Assembly: GCA_949592205.1 (NCBI GenBank)
Contig: CATIUR010000003.1
Coordinates: 138,795,259 to 138,859,258 of the forward strand
DNA: 64,000 nucleotides
Source: Helichrysum umbraculigerum
Taxonomy: Eukaryota; Streptophyta; Magnoliopsida; Asterales; Asteraceae
Reading direction: 5' to 3'
A program made the translations under genes and the position numbers. Positions within the stretch are counted from its first letter, which is position 1; every line of letters starts with the position of its first letter. Under the pieces are notes generated by a model. It was not told the origin of the DNA. It worked only from the letters and a program-made list of their open reading frames with translations, and made no database searches. Positions 33,707 through 46,740 of the stretch are shown here, piece after piece.

Positions 33707-36700
33707 TGTAACATCCGGTTTCTGGACTTAGAAATAAATGATTGTTTTAATAATGAAAATATTTATTTGGTTTATTTGAAAATAAATGGTTAAAGAGTCA
33801 CGGGTTTTATTGTGATTAATAAAATATTACTTGTTTTAAATTGATAAAGTTGACAGTAAAATAAGAATATTTTGGCTCACGGGTATTTTCGGGTTCCAGA
33901 TAATAGGATTAGAAGGGGGCAAAATAAAAATAAAAATAAGTGGGGCGGTGGAATAACCGATCATTTTATCCAAATCACCTAACTTCTCCTCATTTGTTTT
34001 CTTTGCTTATTTACCAAAACTCTCTTAAGTTTCTTAATTAAATTCAATGAAAAAAAAAAAGAAGAGAAAGATTCATTAATTGTGGAGTGGATCAATAATC
34101 AGATTCTTAAAATCATCATCATCCAAATGTTCTTCAAGAAAAGAAAGGGGTACGTGTTCTTATGATATTTAAGTATAGATATAGGTTTAATTGATTTGAT
34201 AAAGATTATTAGGGTTGTGAGTTATAAATGATTATTTGTTACTGATTATAATATGATAGTGATAATGATAATTTCATGAAGAAATTATGTTAGGAATTGT
34301 TAGTGTTCTTCAAGACTTAATTGGGTAAAAGTGGGTTTAAATGATTATTGTAAAAATTAGATAGATTAATTGTAACACCCTGTTTCTGGGTCTAGTAGTA
34401 TTTAATATTTTCTGACTGTGAATTATTATTAAGTGTGTCAGAAAATAGGTGTGCTGTATTATTTGAAATAAATAGTGATAATAGTCGAATAATTTATTGT
34501 GACTAATAAATTATTGAGTGTTTTAATTTTATTTAGTTGACGGTAAAATAAAATAATGTTTCCCCGCAAATGGTTTTTAAGTTCCAGACAATGATAAGTA
34601 CGGGGGACAAAACTAGTACACGTATTTTCATTTATATGTGTAAAATCTCATATTTATCACCTAAAACATTCGAGAGAATTCGAGAGAGAGCGAGGGTTTG
34701 ATCTAAACCCTAAATCTAATCAAAATCATCACCAATCATCAAAATCTTGTGGAATCAATCCTTGTTCTTCCCTGTTTTTGGTTTGGCCGTACATATTAAA
34801 TCACAGGGATGAGGTGTTCTTCACAAATCAAGCTTAGAGATTAAATTGAAGCCATGAAACTCTAATTCAAGCTTCTAAAATGTGAATTAAACATCTCTAA
34901 TCCTTCCAATCATCTTGTAAGTCTTGAATTCTTGATTTCTTATAAACTTGAAATTTGGGTTTTTGATGTTCTTGATTAAAATCCGAAATTAGGGCTTCAA
35001 GAGTGTTAATTGATATGAGTTATGCTTTCATAACATGGTTTAATCATTCCATCATCATTATTAACATGTTGTATGTGTTAATTCTTGAGTTTTATGTTAA
35101 CTTAGAAAATGGGTTTTGGTGTAAATGATGGAATTGAAGCTTGTAATGATCATATAGTTGTTAGTTGATGATTATATGTGGATTATGATCTAAACCTAGT
35201 TTAGAAATGGTGAATTTGATATATGATCATTAATAAAGTTAAAGGGTTTAGTTGATTATGATATGATCAAAGCTTGTGTAATTAGTGTATGTTTGATAAT
35301 TGTTGTTAGTGATTATGTTAGAGTTGATACATGATGATGATTAATTGTGTTCAAACTAAATGTGTAAAGTTGATCAAGTGTTCATGGTGATTATGAAGTG
35401 TTTGAATGAATTAATGTTATTGGAGGTTGAAAATCTTGTTATATGATCTAATGATGTTAATTGGTTATTCATAATCTAGAGATGAAGTATGTTGAATTAT
35501 TGTAAATAAGTAACAATTTATGTGAATTGTGATAGAAAGTGATTATCGTGATTGAATGATGGTATTATATTGGATATTAAATATGTTGTTTGATGAAGAT
35601 GAATTAATATGATGTTATATATAGATTTTAAAACAAGTAACTAACTTGTTCTATTTTGTTGTAATTCCAGTTGAGCAGAAGACTCAGTGATATTAGACTA
35701 CTGAGTGGATGCCTGAGGTGGTCGGTGAGTGGATCTCTAATCCTCAGCGTAACTTGGTTGTAACAAGTTTGGTTACAACAAGTAACGTATTATTACTTTA
35801 TTAGTTGCATTGATGATTATATTGATAGTAATAATACTGTTGATATGTTGACTAGTTGAATATGTGACTTGTTGATTATGTGATCACTTGAATTAATTGG
35901 CCTTCGGGCATCAGTTGTTAATGAGGCAACGAGTTGTTGAACTGTTGGTTGGGCTAGTTGGTTATCTAAAGTTTAACACACCTCCTGTGTTAGTTGAAGA
36001 TAATCACTAGCTATCGGTCTCGTCCGTATGGCCATACGGTTAGGTTGGATAAGTGTTCTTGGGGAGCCACCCGGGTTTATGGTTATCCCCAGAGCCGCCG
36101 ATCCTCATTATGGTGTTGTTGATTAGTTGACGAGTTTTATTGTGTACTTGCTTGTTTTAGTGTTAAGTGTTGTACACAAGGTTGTTGAGCTAAGTTATGA
36201 TGTTGATTAGTTATCTGCTCACTTAGCGTTATGCTAATCCCCCACATTATCCCTTCTTGCAGGTTTTACATATAATTTGGGTGGGCAAGAAGCTGGATTA
36301 GAAGGAATGTTTGACCACGAAGCAAAACTCTGATAATGGATTTGTAAAATTTAATGTTTTAAAATGTTTTAGATAACACCTCGGTTGAATAAATTATGTT
36401 TTGAAAAGGTTGAATTTTATAATTTGATACAATGATGTAAATTACTACTATCTATTTGGACTTACGCTTCCGATTTACTATATTTAAATGATTATAAATG
36501 AGGGGTGTTATATTAATGGATTACATGATGGATTAAAGTTAGATATATGTTATAAGTTGTTTATAATTGTAGTTGAAATTATTTTATTGAATGATTTCGT
36601 GAATGCATCTGAGTTTTGGGATTTGGAGGTTTAATTTCGGAGTTGAATGCAGTAGCAGGTTTGAAGGTCTGTTGTACAGACAGAGGTCGCGACACGACCA

Positions 36701-38135
36701 ATAACCATCGTGATGCGATGTGTTGTAGATGGCGACGCGATCTTATAAAATCGCGACGCGATTTGTGGTTGGGCAGAAACAGTTCATTTTCATGATAAAG
36801 TTTGAGTAGTTGTATATGGAAATTACCTTATGTGATACTAGAATGGTTGATTTTTAAATTTAACAAAATAAAAGGAAGACTCTATTTAATTAAGTTATGT
36901 AATGGTTTGATATTAAGTATTGGAAGTAGGTTATATGATGATGATATGAGTTCTTTGTTATAAGATAAGCTACTGACTTGAATTGTTTTATCGCAATTAC
37001 AGATTTACAGAGAAGACACTCAGTGATATTAGACTACTGAGTGAGGAGACGGGAATTCGGTGAGTGAGATTATGATCCTCAGTTCAACCCAGTTGTAACA
37101 GGTTCAGTTACAATGGGTGACAGTTGTGGTTATTGATTATTGTTTGTTGTTAGTTGCTATTGGTTGTGGATTGATTAAGTTGTTGTTAGTTGTTGACTGC
37201 ATGATTATTTGGATTAATATAAGTTATGATGTGATTGGGTTATTGAAAGTTGATATTATGATTGGGTTGGGTTAATGAGACATAGAATTGGAAATGGTTT
37301 TGGGTTGATTATGATATATGCGGGATGATGGGTTATTGCCATGGTTATTGTTTCAATTAGTATTGTTGTATTGTTATTATTGGTTGGTTAATTGATTATC
37401 TGTTGACTAGTTGCATTCCACAATGGCATGACTCTTATGTGTTGTGTGACAGTTGATTGTTGAGTTGTTGATTAGTTTTGTCAGAAGCCAGCATGGGGCT
37501 GGGCTTGGGTTGGTTATTGTTCGGGCAACACAGGGTCTTAGTATGAGGTTACTCGTCGTAGCTTGTGTTGTTTGGGCAATAACACCAAGTAGTCAGTAAA
37601 CCATTGTAATGGCCTGCAGTGGTTGAGGGCTTCCTGTGATAGTATACCAGGAGCCGCCGGTCTTCTTTATATTGTTTGTCCACTGTGATAGTATACCAGT
37701 GTGATTATGTGTTCTTGTGATAGCATACCAAGAACATCAGTTTGGTTTGATTCAGTATGGTTTGATTCAGTGTTTACTAGTTGAAATTGGTTTGTTGTTT
37801 CTGGTTTGAACTGTAGATTATGATTTCATTCACTTTGCGTAAGCTAATCCCTCGTTGTTGAACATTTTGCAGATTATGTTTTGGAATTTGGACGGAATGT
37901 TTGACTACTGCTGTAGCTACTCTGATAGTTTTGGAAATTAAAGTCTTGATTTTGGAGCTTAATATAACACCGATGTTGTTTAGAAGTTTTTGTAATAATG
38001 CATCTTTATAATTGAGATGTTTTGAAAAGTTGTACATGTTGGTACAAGTAAATAAGGAATGTTTTATTGGGACTCGCTTCCGATGAGTTTAAAATATAAA
38101 ATATGTTTTAAAGAAAAGTAGGGTCTTACATGTAT
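33702..38135 (+). mobile_element. Solo LTR (gypsy type), interrupted by another solo LTR
   Basis: The LTR runs 33707-38130, TGTAACATCC...GGGTCTTACA, with TSD TGTAT on both sides (33702-33706, 38131-38135). The intact 3' LTR of Copia-3 shows the uninterrupted site. Without the inner insertion it is about 2.28 kb. Its 3' third shares GGAATGTTTGAC, ACTCTGAT and CGCTTCCGA with the LTR inside it and with the LARD LTR, marking one LTR lineage. Motif GTCGCGAC is at 36686-36693 and CGCGAT/ATCGCG arms at 36736-36755. Confidence 0.92.
34366..36517 (+). mobile_element. Solo LTR nested in the solo LTR
   Basis: 34371-36512 (2,142 bp), TGTAACACCC...GGGTGTTATA, TSD TTAAT at 34366-34370 and 36513-36517. It has no internal domain and no ORF, so it arose by LTR-LTR recombination. 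Its 3' end is closely parallel to the LARD LTR end (CTCACTTAGCGTT, ACGCTTCCGA, GAGGGGTGTTATA). Confidence 0.93.
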
Positions 38136-38250
38136 AGTTTATTGGGTTTGAGTTTGTCCCACATCGGTGGAAGAACTAAACCTACAGGTACCAACCAAAC
38201 TATAAATAGAGGTGTCTAGGCTCTATTCTAAACACACCGAAAACACAACA
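38136..38250 (+). repeat. Copia-3 5' LTR, piece 2 (promoter)
   Basis: Matches 53336-53450. Contains the snRNA-type element GTCCCACATCG (38156-38166) and a TATAAATA box (38201-38208). It ends with the A at 38250, beside the Helitron start. Confidence 0.95.
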
Positions 38251-38262
<12 letters not shown>

Positions 38263-38328
<66 letters not shown>

Positions 38329-40130
38329 AAAACCCTTGAGAGAATCCCACCCCTTTATTAGAAGATAATCCTTCTTTAACTCACCTTTAGATAAAATAAA
38401 ATAATGATGTCATTAGTCCCAATAATTGTGTTGTAAATTACTAAAATACCCCTTATTCAAAATCAAACCTCATCATCTATCTGTGAGGGTTTGTCGATGC
38501 GAACCTCAAAAAAAGAACTGGGTGACATTAATCGCAAACCTTGAGAAGGGGAACGTACCACCATCGCCTGAATCTTCATCGATTGAGAAGGGGAAACAAT
38601 AGTATTCCGCACCGGTTTATGAGATTGGTCACCGCAGGTGGTTGTGTTGGTTACACCCACAGATCTCACACATACGATACATGATTCGCAGCGGATTATT
38701 TCGCTCCGTGCTTGGTTAAATCGTATGTGTCGAAGGTGTTTAAATCGGAAGTCAGGTGGTAAGATTAATAACCGTATATGGTGTTGTTGTTCCTCATAAA
38801 AACAAGGTATGCGATTTTGCTTAATTTCAATTCATAGGATTACTTCTGATAGATATTTAGATTTTGTATATGCGTTTTCTGTATATGCGTTATCCGGTGG
38901 TGGTGGTGGTTAAATCGGAAGTCTTGTGATAGATATTTAGATTCTGTGGTGATGGTGCACAAAAAGTGTATGATGAAATGCCACACTGAGTACTGGCAAG
39001 TTTAGGTTAGTGTCGTTTCTTATGTAGCTTTCACAAACATTAGCAACTTTGTACAAGTTCATAGATTTTTGAAATCTCAACAAGTTCTGCAGGAAACTAC
39101 TAATAAAGAATAGGCATATGCTCGATTATAGAAAAAGGTGGCTCAAGAGGCTGAAAGAGGTATTATAGTTGTATATACAAAGGAATCATCAATTGATTCT
39201 TACTATAACATCACATTTAAGAAGGATGATTAAACAGAATACAAGGTACGAATGATGTACCTTATGATTAACCAGAATCAAGCCCTCTTTTAATATATAA
39301 GAGGGGTTAGATTGGATTACTCTATCAACCGGCGAAATCCAACTCTCCGATCGATGATTGAATGGCGCCACCACTCGGCCCTTACTCGGTACCAACACCC
39401 TAACTTTTGTATAGCTTTGAACTATCTCGATTTACTCCTCAAATTATATATACTAGATGGTCGATTGCTTATAGCTTACCATAATTTTTAGCTTATTACA
39501 GTGATATGCAAGTATTGATACAATTTATTTCATCTGTTATACCTTAAGGTACTGCAACTTTTGTTCTCAATTAACCTGATGCTTCAATGTTTTTTCGTTT
39601 CAATATCTTAGCTGTGCTCTTTTCCTAGACTATCACAACTTTGATTTTAAAGGGTAATTTAGAGCTTTCTTGTATTGAGATCTATAGTATATGTGTGTTT
39701 AACATCATGCAATTGTGGTGGTATTTATATATATTTACGTTTCGTTTAAAAATATGTACCACTTGAATAGAAATTGTAAAGCTGATTATTGTGACGGGTC
39801 ATGTTTTTGTAATACGTTGCTTTGCTGCATAGTGGTTGTAGGTTGGCGCTGCAAACAAAGGTGGCATTGTGATCATTATCCTGTTCAGATTAAAAAAAAT
39901 CGATTGAACTGAAATTGTCCTAGACATGGAATTAAGGTAAAGCATCTATATCTGATCGGATTGAGTATTTATTGCCTCCCACTACTATACTTGGTATCGG
40001 AATCCAAATGGACCCATGTGTTATTCAATATGTATTTTGTTCTTTTAGATTCATTTATGTTTACATATCTGATTATAACTGAGATGTCAAGCTGCACACT
40101 TTTTGAATAACGCTATTCTTGTGGTATTTG
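38263..40130. other. Helitron 5' region: (TA)n then non-coding DNA
   Basis: The (TA)n tract at 38263-38326 follows the 5' terminus. The remaining 1.8 kb has no recognisable exon; short minus-strand frames at 38463-38669 and 39189-39398 have no family features. Confidence 0.5.
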
Positions 40131-40138
40131 TATATGCA

Positions 40139-40264
40139 GCCGGTCTACGTTTAAAGTCGGAGTACCTTCGTTTTGATCTCAAAACAATCATTGCCACAAA
40201 ACCAAAGGAAGAAAAGAAACAACCTAAGGATCTTACCGGAAAGATTTTCCAGAACATGGCAGAT
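40139..40264 (+). pseudogene. Possible captured exon, gene not identified
   Basis: A ~126-bp segment lies between a TATATGCAG acceptor and a GTAAGT donor. One frame is open through it: GLRLKSEYLRFDLKTIIATK, then a Lys/Glu-rich stretch ending GKIFQNMAD. I do not recognise the protein. It is in the same orientation as the HSP70 and APP1 pieces downstream, as expected of Helitron capture. Confidence 0.45.
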
Positions 40265-41374
40265 GTAAGTTCTACTTATCTAATTGTCATTTCAGTAAGC
40301 TCATTGTTTGGAACTCGACCTTTTGACAAAAAAAGGTCGAGTTATGTTTTGATTAGTTGGATTACGCAGCAAAAACCAAAAGATCTGCTGATGCAGAGAA
40401 GACTTAAACTTAAGCAATACAGTCAAGATTATGAAGCTCAAGTATGATCATCGTTTTTCGGTTACGTGTTTTGAACTTTCGATAATAGGATTGAAGAACT
40501 GGTATCTTGTGAGTATCCTCTTACCTAAAACAAACGTTTATGACTAGAGGTAGCAAGATGGAAGGTACAAACCTGCTTGGTAACGGGCCAAAAAGTGTTT
40601 TAGTTATGATACTGGTCAATTTTGTTAACCGGTTTAAATGGACCAGGTCGGGTTGGGTTGACTTGCCAAAAGCTTGTTGTATATTGTGTGTGTGTGTGCG
40701 CATGATGTTGCGTTAGTTAGATTACCAAAACAAGATTTTTATAATCAAAATCTTTGTAGGAGGTTGTATGCACAAGTTAGACTTTTGGTGATTTCAAACC
40801 CATTTGACAAGTATTATGTAAAACACGACCCACTTCGATCCACTGATACATAAATGGGTAGAAAAGTTGTTACCATAATCTATGTCATCTGTTTACTCAG
40901 TCAAACTAACATGTCCATCAGTATTCCATGAACAATTAATTGACCCATTTTCTATATAAGCTATTTTTAATTTCTTTTGTACAGAATCTACTATTTTCCA
41001 CATTAGGCGACAACGGTGTCACACTGTCGTTGAAAATGGTTGCAGAAAAGGAAGTATGATGGATAGAAAGATGTCAGGCCACATTCAGAGGCAAAAGAAA
41101 AGTAACATAGCATGGGTGCATTTACAAGGTTTGTTAAGTTTCTTTCACTCATTATCTCGCCCCTTCATTTGTCCATCAGGTTATTATGTTAACTTTGATG
41201 TAGAAAAAGCACCACCGTCAGGATAGTAGCCTGAAAATGACATGTTACACGGTCCTTGGTCCATGGTTTCTTTGTAATCGAAGTTGTTACTATATGCTTA
41301 TATGCATTAACATTTGACTTGATCAGAATCTAGAAGTTAATTGCACTGGCCTCTTAAGTAGGTCTGTCCTTGTG

Positions 41375-41487
41375 GTGATGTTATAGAGTTGCTTCTTTTT
41401 GATGTCACTCCTCAGTTTCTTGGCATTGGGACACTTGGTGGTATCTTCACCAAGCTCATCAGTAGGAGCACCACAATTCCAACAAAG
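41375..41487 (+). pseudogene. HSP70 (organellar DnaK type) exon fragment
   Basis: Reads GDVIELLLFDVTPQFLGIGT and LGGIFTKLISRSTTIPTK, then a GTAAG donor. This corresponds to the start of the HSP70 substrate-binding domain (DVTPLSLGIETLGG.. in family members), closest to the mitochondrial/plastid form. A Phe replaces Leu in the LLLLDVT stretch and LSLGIE has become QFLGIG, so it is decayed. Only one exon is seen. Captured by the Helitron. Confidence 0.85.
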
Positions 41488-42158
41488 GTAAGCCAAGTGA
41501 GATCACCGTGTCTTTTTATTGTATAGGTAGTACAATAGACTCATTTACTTATGCTTGGGTTCCATGTCTACTTAAGGAGGCCTAAGTAATATAATAATTG
41601 TGGTTGATTATTGAATTAATATAAATTATGTAAATCAATTATTAAATTAATATAGTTCATGTAAATCAAATTAAGAAAATGATTGTTGCAGCCCTTTCGA
41701 TCAATTCAGTCTATGACCATATATGGGTTAGGGTCTAAACGGGTACGGGTCTATATGGGTCATTTTAGGAGGATGGATATAAATGGGTCCGGGTCAAAAA
41801 GGTCTTGGAAAATGAAAAAATGAAATGAGGTGTTCAAATTTTTTTACCGGCTAAGCCCACCTAGACCCGTTGGTTAAATGTTATACATTTGGAGGTTATT
41901 TGACATACCCATATTAGACCCATCTCGAGGGAGGTTAAAAAAAACCTATTACCTCATAAATATTACCAAACTTGAGGGTAAATAACTAATGGGTCTAAAA
42001 TTTCCACCTCTAATTTTACCCAACATTTTGTTTGTTAAATAGGTACATACATAGCAATGGAGTTAAATAGGTTTAAAATTGATAATTCTCTGAGAGTTGT
42101 ATAGAGGATGGTTCACTCTTCCATGTACGTAATGGCTTTTGATGATAATTGGTATCAG

Positions 42159-43796
42159 GGATGTTGCTGCTCTTGCTGAGTTTTGGTCATGGTTGGAGGA
42201 GGAAATGAACAAGAATGTGGTACTTACAGAAGTAGAAGTTGCAGACAAACTTCTTGAATTTCGTGCATGCCAAGCTGGTTTTCTTATATTCATACTTAGT
42301 CTCTTCTCAAGTCTACCCCTTGTGTGTGTGTGTGTGTACTTTTTATGTATACATTATTCCCTTCTGATAAGCTACGACTCCTGATACTTGAGGGCTTATA
42401 GTATATCTTGGTAGAAATTTCATGAATAACGAATTGTTGTTTTGAACTCACAAAGTCACAGGTTCTGGTGCAAATGGTGCTATTATACATTACAGAGCAG
42501 AACCTGAAAGCTGTAGCGTTGTGATATAACTCGGACTGTACATTTTGGTCAACCTTCTGAACGACAAAGAGAATGCTTTACCGTGTTCTTCAGGTGCTAA
42601 CTTCATGTTTCTTATTTTAGAACCCTTCCAACTATTTATGGTAGTTGTCATTTAGTTACTTGAATGTAACTATTTATTGATCAATTTCAATGTTAGAAAT
42701 GATCGAGTTTACAGTATAGTTATGTACATAAACAATTGCAGTGCCATATCGCTCATGATCAAGCAGTATTTCCAGAAAATACTCCAGGTTTTGTACTGGA
42801 TGCATTTGCACGTTCTTCCCTTTGGAAAGTTGGACTTGATTACCGGCATGGTAACGTTTTTTCTACATCTGTTCTGTATTTTTTACACATGAATACATGA
42901 TGTGATCAGATGCAAGTACTTACTATTAACATATTATCTTGTCTTTAACGTATTAGGAACTGGGCATGGGGTTGGAGCTACATCAAATGTTCATGAAGGT
43001 CCACATAGTATTAGCTTCCGATTTGGCAATATGACTCCCTTGCTTAAAGGCATGATTGTCAGGAGGTCATTATGAAGCTCATGCCTTTGGTATCCGAATT
43101 GAGGTATTTTGCACCACGTAACAGATGTAGTACGTAATTTTTAAGGGATATGGAAATTCAATTTATGCAACTTAACGTAACATTTTTGGCACACCTGATC
43201 CAGAATCTCATGTTTGTCAAAGAGGTTGACACTCCTAATCGTTTCGGAGGAATTACATATATTGGATTTGAGAAGCTTACTTTTGTAGTATAATTATGAC
43301 TGAAATTTTTGTAGTATCATATATATGAAGTAACTGTGAAGACATTATGTTGAAGTATAGGGGGCTTTTATTTATGCTTCAACTTCAAGCATGAAATTAA
43401 GAATACATGACACTATTGAAACCATACACAGTTAACTATGTTATAATATACTTCTTCCGTCTCCCTTTAAAATTAGGATTTATCAGTCTTTTAGTGAGTT
43501 TGAAAAAGATATGACCTATTTCATATATGAAAGCATAAAAAAAGCAAAGTCTCCCACATGGCCAGTTTGGATACATAATTGCATATTTATGTTACTTGCT
43601 GATTAAGATCTTGAAGTATGTCAATAAGATTCCACTATTAGTACTTACAGTTGTTTCGTTCTACTTTGTGCATATTTTCTTTCTTTGGATTTTTTGGTTA
43701 AACCACTTTGATTTTTTTTTACAGGTTTCATCATTGGTGGATGGGTCTGCACGTGTGTGGCTTTGGAATAACACACGCCCAGTTGCAAAACCATGA
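42159..43796 (+). pseudogene. APP1: Xaa-Pro aminopeptidase P (APP1-like), captured and broken
   Basis: Six exon pieces in order: 42159-~42280 (DVAALAEFWSWLEEEMNK), 42462-~42592 (GSGANGAIIHYRAEPESC, then DITRTVHFGQPSERQRECF), 42742-42850 (CHIAHDQAVFPENTPGFVLD), 42957-43103 (TGHGVGATSNVHEGPHSISF), 43204-~43285 (NLMFVKEVDTPNRFGGITY) and 43725-43796 (VSSLVDGSARVWLWNNTR, stop). This is the C-terminal peptidase-M24 half of the ~640-residue plant enzyme. The coding for the metal-ligand segment (LLDSGAQYVDGTT in the family) and for the SNEPG segment with a catalytic Glu are both deleted, shifting frames. It cannot be active. The N-terminal half is absent. Confidence 0.93.
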
Positions 43797-44940
43797 TTCC
43801 TTTTATCGTTGTCCTTTTACATGTGTATACAATAAGTGTTATGTGGATCGATAGGCAAACACTTTTTGTCACTTCATACATCTAATATTGATTAATTGAC
43901 CATGGAGCTGATATGGACCTAACTGTTGTACGTCATAGTTATTATGGATTTGTGTTTATATTTCATGTGTAACAAACGTGATATATTTTGCTCAAGCTTT
44001 GAGAGTCTTATGTAATTTGAACCGTTACATTAGTTTTTTAAGTCGTGACACTAACTAATTCCTTCATATTTAATCTTAATGTGCTTACATGTTTGCCTTA
44101 CTAGGTACCTGTGGAGTACTTTCAGAAGACAACGAGGGTTGTATGTGGTGACTATGAGTAGACTTGTGATGTTACTTACTATAATCGTAAATGATTAAAT
44201 GCACAAATGTTACATATGTACCTGACAAAAAATAAACACTAATTATTAATCACCTGAATACACTTGCTTAAAACTTCAATCCCCCAAAAATCTAAATGTA
44301 CCCATTGGACAAATTTGCAATAAGAAGGATCACATTATTTACAACCAATCTTTACAACACAAATACACACCGGTATGTTCATGTATACATGTTTAAAAAG
44401 ACAATGTCATTTTCTTAACAATGACATTTTCATACTTAAACATTCTAGATATAATTTTTATCATATAATATACAAAAATATGTATCATCCCACGAAGTAA
44501 TAGGTTATAACTTATAAGTTTTACCTTATAAATTATAATATAATATAAACTTCGTATAACATTTTTAGAGGCACCATGTTTCATCAACCAAACAAGTGAG
44601 TCAAACCAATGTTATTATCGTTCCTCATTTTCTCTGTTTTCATCTCACCTGCCAATAATAAAGTATAACGTAGTAGTAATAGTAAATTTTCTTATCAAGT
44701 CAAATGATCATACATGTAGCTCATTTCAAAAATTATAACGTTAAATTATCTAACTTAAACATAGCATATATAAGTAGTTACTCCATTTTTAGTATCAAAC
44801 GTGTCATGCGTAATGCATTTTGCTATATTGTAACATTTCTTTTCTTTTTTTTTTATAAAAAATTCAAAATCATTTAAGTAATATATACATTATAGCATTA
44901 TTCAACATAGATATTAATTACACTATAAATTTTGACTAAA
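43797..44940. other. Non-coding Helitron interior
   Basis: AT-rich; the first part may be the captured APP1 3' flank. No other exon recognised. A T-rich run at about 44836-44853 could be the reversed poly(A) of the LINE piece. Confidence 0.4.
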
Positions 44941-45624
44941 AAACATGAATTAGCCCGCAAACATAGATGGTACCCAAACACATAGATGGTACCCAAACAC
45001 ATAGACTAACCACACACATAGATGGTACCCAAACCTCGTCTGCTTGTAACCTTCCTTGTATCCCCATTTCGTTTTTATTGAGCTTATAATAATGAATTCA
45101 CACCAATTTTTCCATGTTAATTCATACAATTTTGCTTTATTCTTGATCCATAGATAACTAAGGCTTTGAACTTCCTCTTTAAGTTGTAGCCAAGATGGTA
45201 TAACTCCATTAAAACAAGCTTCATTTCTCGCTTTCCATATACACCAACACGCAGTAAGAATGATCGCCTGTATTACCTGACTTTTTTCCCCCTGATCCGT
45301 ATCCGGATAGCAAATAATATCCCTCACAGAGAAAGCGAAAATAGGAGTTATTTTGCACCATGTACATATGAAACACCACAACAAATTAGCAAATTCACAA
45401 GAGATAAAAAGATGATCACTTGTTTCTACAGATTGATTGCATAAAGAGCAAAGGGGAGATGAAACATGTATTTGTCTTCTAATCAATGCAGAAATAGTCG
45501 GGATACGATCCATTTCCGTTCGCCAAGAGAAATAATTTACTTTGCCAGGGACCCATTTATTCCATTTGAAGTGAAACTCTTTAGCCCGAGCAAAAGAGTT
45601 AATTCTTCTAAATTGGCTATGCAA
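44941..45624 (-). pseudogene. LINE reverse-transcriptase zinc-binding (zf-RVT) fragment
   Basis: A 224-residue frame. WNKWVPGKVNYFSWRTEMDR and PLCSLCNQSVETSDHLF..CEFANLLW are the zf-RVT signature (CxxC...H...C) at the C-terminus of plant non-LTR retrotransposon ORF2. The endonuclease and RT proper are missing. The frame ends in three imperfect copies of ACATAGATGGTACCCAAAC (44958-45033). Antisense to the Helitron. Confidence 0.85.
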
Positions 45625-45768
45625 TAATTATCATTAGGATTTGTTAAATTACCAAATTACCCTTAATTAACTCTATTCAAACCCACCTAATTATCCATTT
45701 AATTCCCAAATCAAACCATTGACTTATTCAAACAAACAATTCGGCTGATTAATAATGCTAATTATAAT

Positions 45769-46423
45769 TACCATCATAGAGTAAGGTTCAAATGAGTACA
45801 TCAACTTTGAGTAAGAATGAGGGAACCAACAGATTTCTGTCATGTGTCACTTTATTCTCTCTCCTTCACATTTTTAAAAATTAATATCTCACAAACGTTA
45901 AGTAGAAAAATCATGAAAATTGCACCATAAAATTCAGCGTTTTCTCCTCTTCGATTTGCCGTCCCCCAAGGCATACTTTCGACAACTTTTTTTCTTCTTC
46001 CATTTTTTGGTGGGTTTTACAAATTAGTAACACATGTGTTAGTGATTGGTTGTACATTTAATTTGTGGTTAAGGTTAGGGTTTAGAGTTAGGGTTTAGTA
46101 GGGTTTAGGGTTTAGTAGGATTTAAGGTTTAGGGTTTAGTATGATTTAGGATTTAGAGTTTTGTAAAGCGTTTAGGGTTTAGGGTTTGGTGTTTAGGATG
46201 CCTTGAGGGACGGCAAATCGAAGAGGAGAAAACGCTGAATTTAATGGTGCGATTTTCATAATTTTTGGATTTGTCGTTTGTGAGATAATTGATGTTGGGG
46301 GTAAATGGGTTTTGTACATGTGGAACATTCTGTTTGTACACATGGCTTGATATCATTGGTTCCCCCATTCTCACACAAAATCTTATTCTCATTTGAACCC
46401 TACCTACCTACCCTACCATCATA
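45769..46423. mobile_element. Mutator-like TIR element with telomere-like core
   Basis: The element 45779-46413 has long inverted arms: left includes AAGGTTCAAATGAG and CAGCGTTTTCTCCTCTTCGA, right includes their reverse complements (46203-46400). The TSD is TACCATCATA (45769-45778 and 46414-46423), 9-10 bp. Between the arms, 46070-46196 is a degenerate run of TTTAGGG, the plant telomere repeat. No transposase. Confidence 0.88.
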
Positions 46424-46464
46424 ACACCCGGATGAAAGTCAAACTTCACACATTGTTCCAAAAT

Positions 46465-46740
46465 AGCTAACATAATGTTCACAAGGTAATTTTTATTGAT
46501 ACATTGTCCATTTTTATGGAACGATTCATTCCTTAACATACTCATAATTCAAAAAATATTATTCACGGTGGTACTTTTATGTAGTTGAGGTCAAAACTGC
46601 TCGAATTTGACAAAATACATTTCGTTGTCAATTAAATGAAATTCCATTAGCTAACATAATGTTCACAAGGTACTTTTATGTAGTTGAGGTCAAAACTGCT
46701 CGAATTCAAAAAATATTATTCACGGTGGTGTATGTAATTC
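46465..46740 (+). repeat. Shuffled short direct repeats
   Basis: Three blocks recur in a different order: TAGCTAACATAATGTTCACA (46465 and 46649), TACTTTTATGTAGTTGAGGT (46572 and 46671) and AAAAAATATTATTCACGGTG (46553 and 46708). Confidence 0.75.

Noticed and set aside
43551..43563. TCCCACATGG as a second snRNA upstream element
   Set aside because: Mismatch at the diagnostic CATCG end and no TATA box at either spacing.
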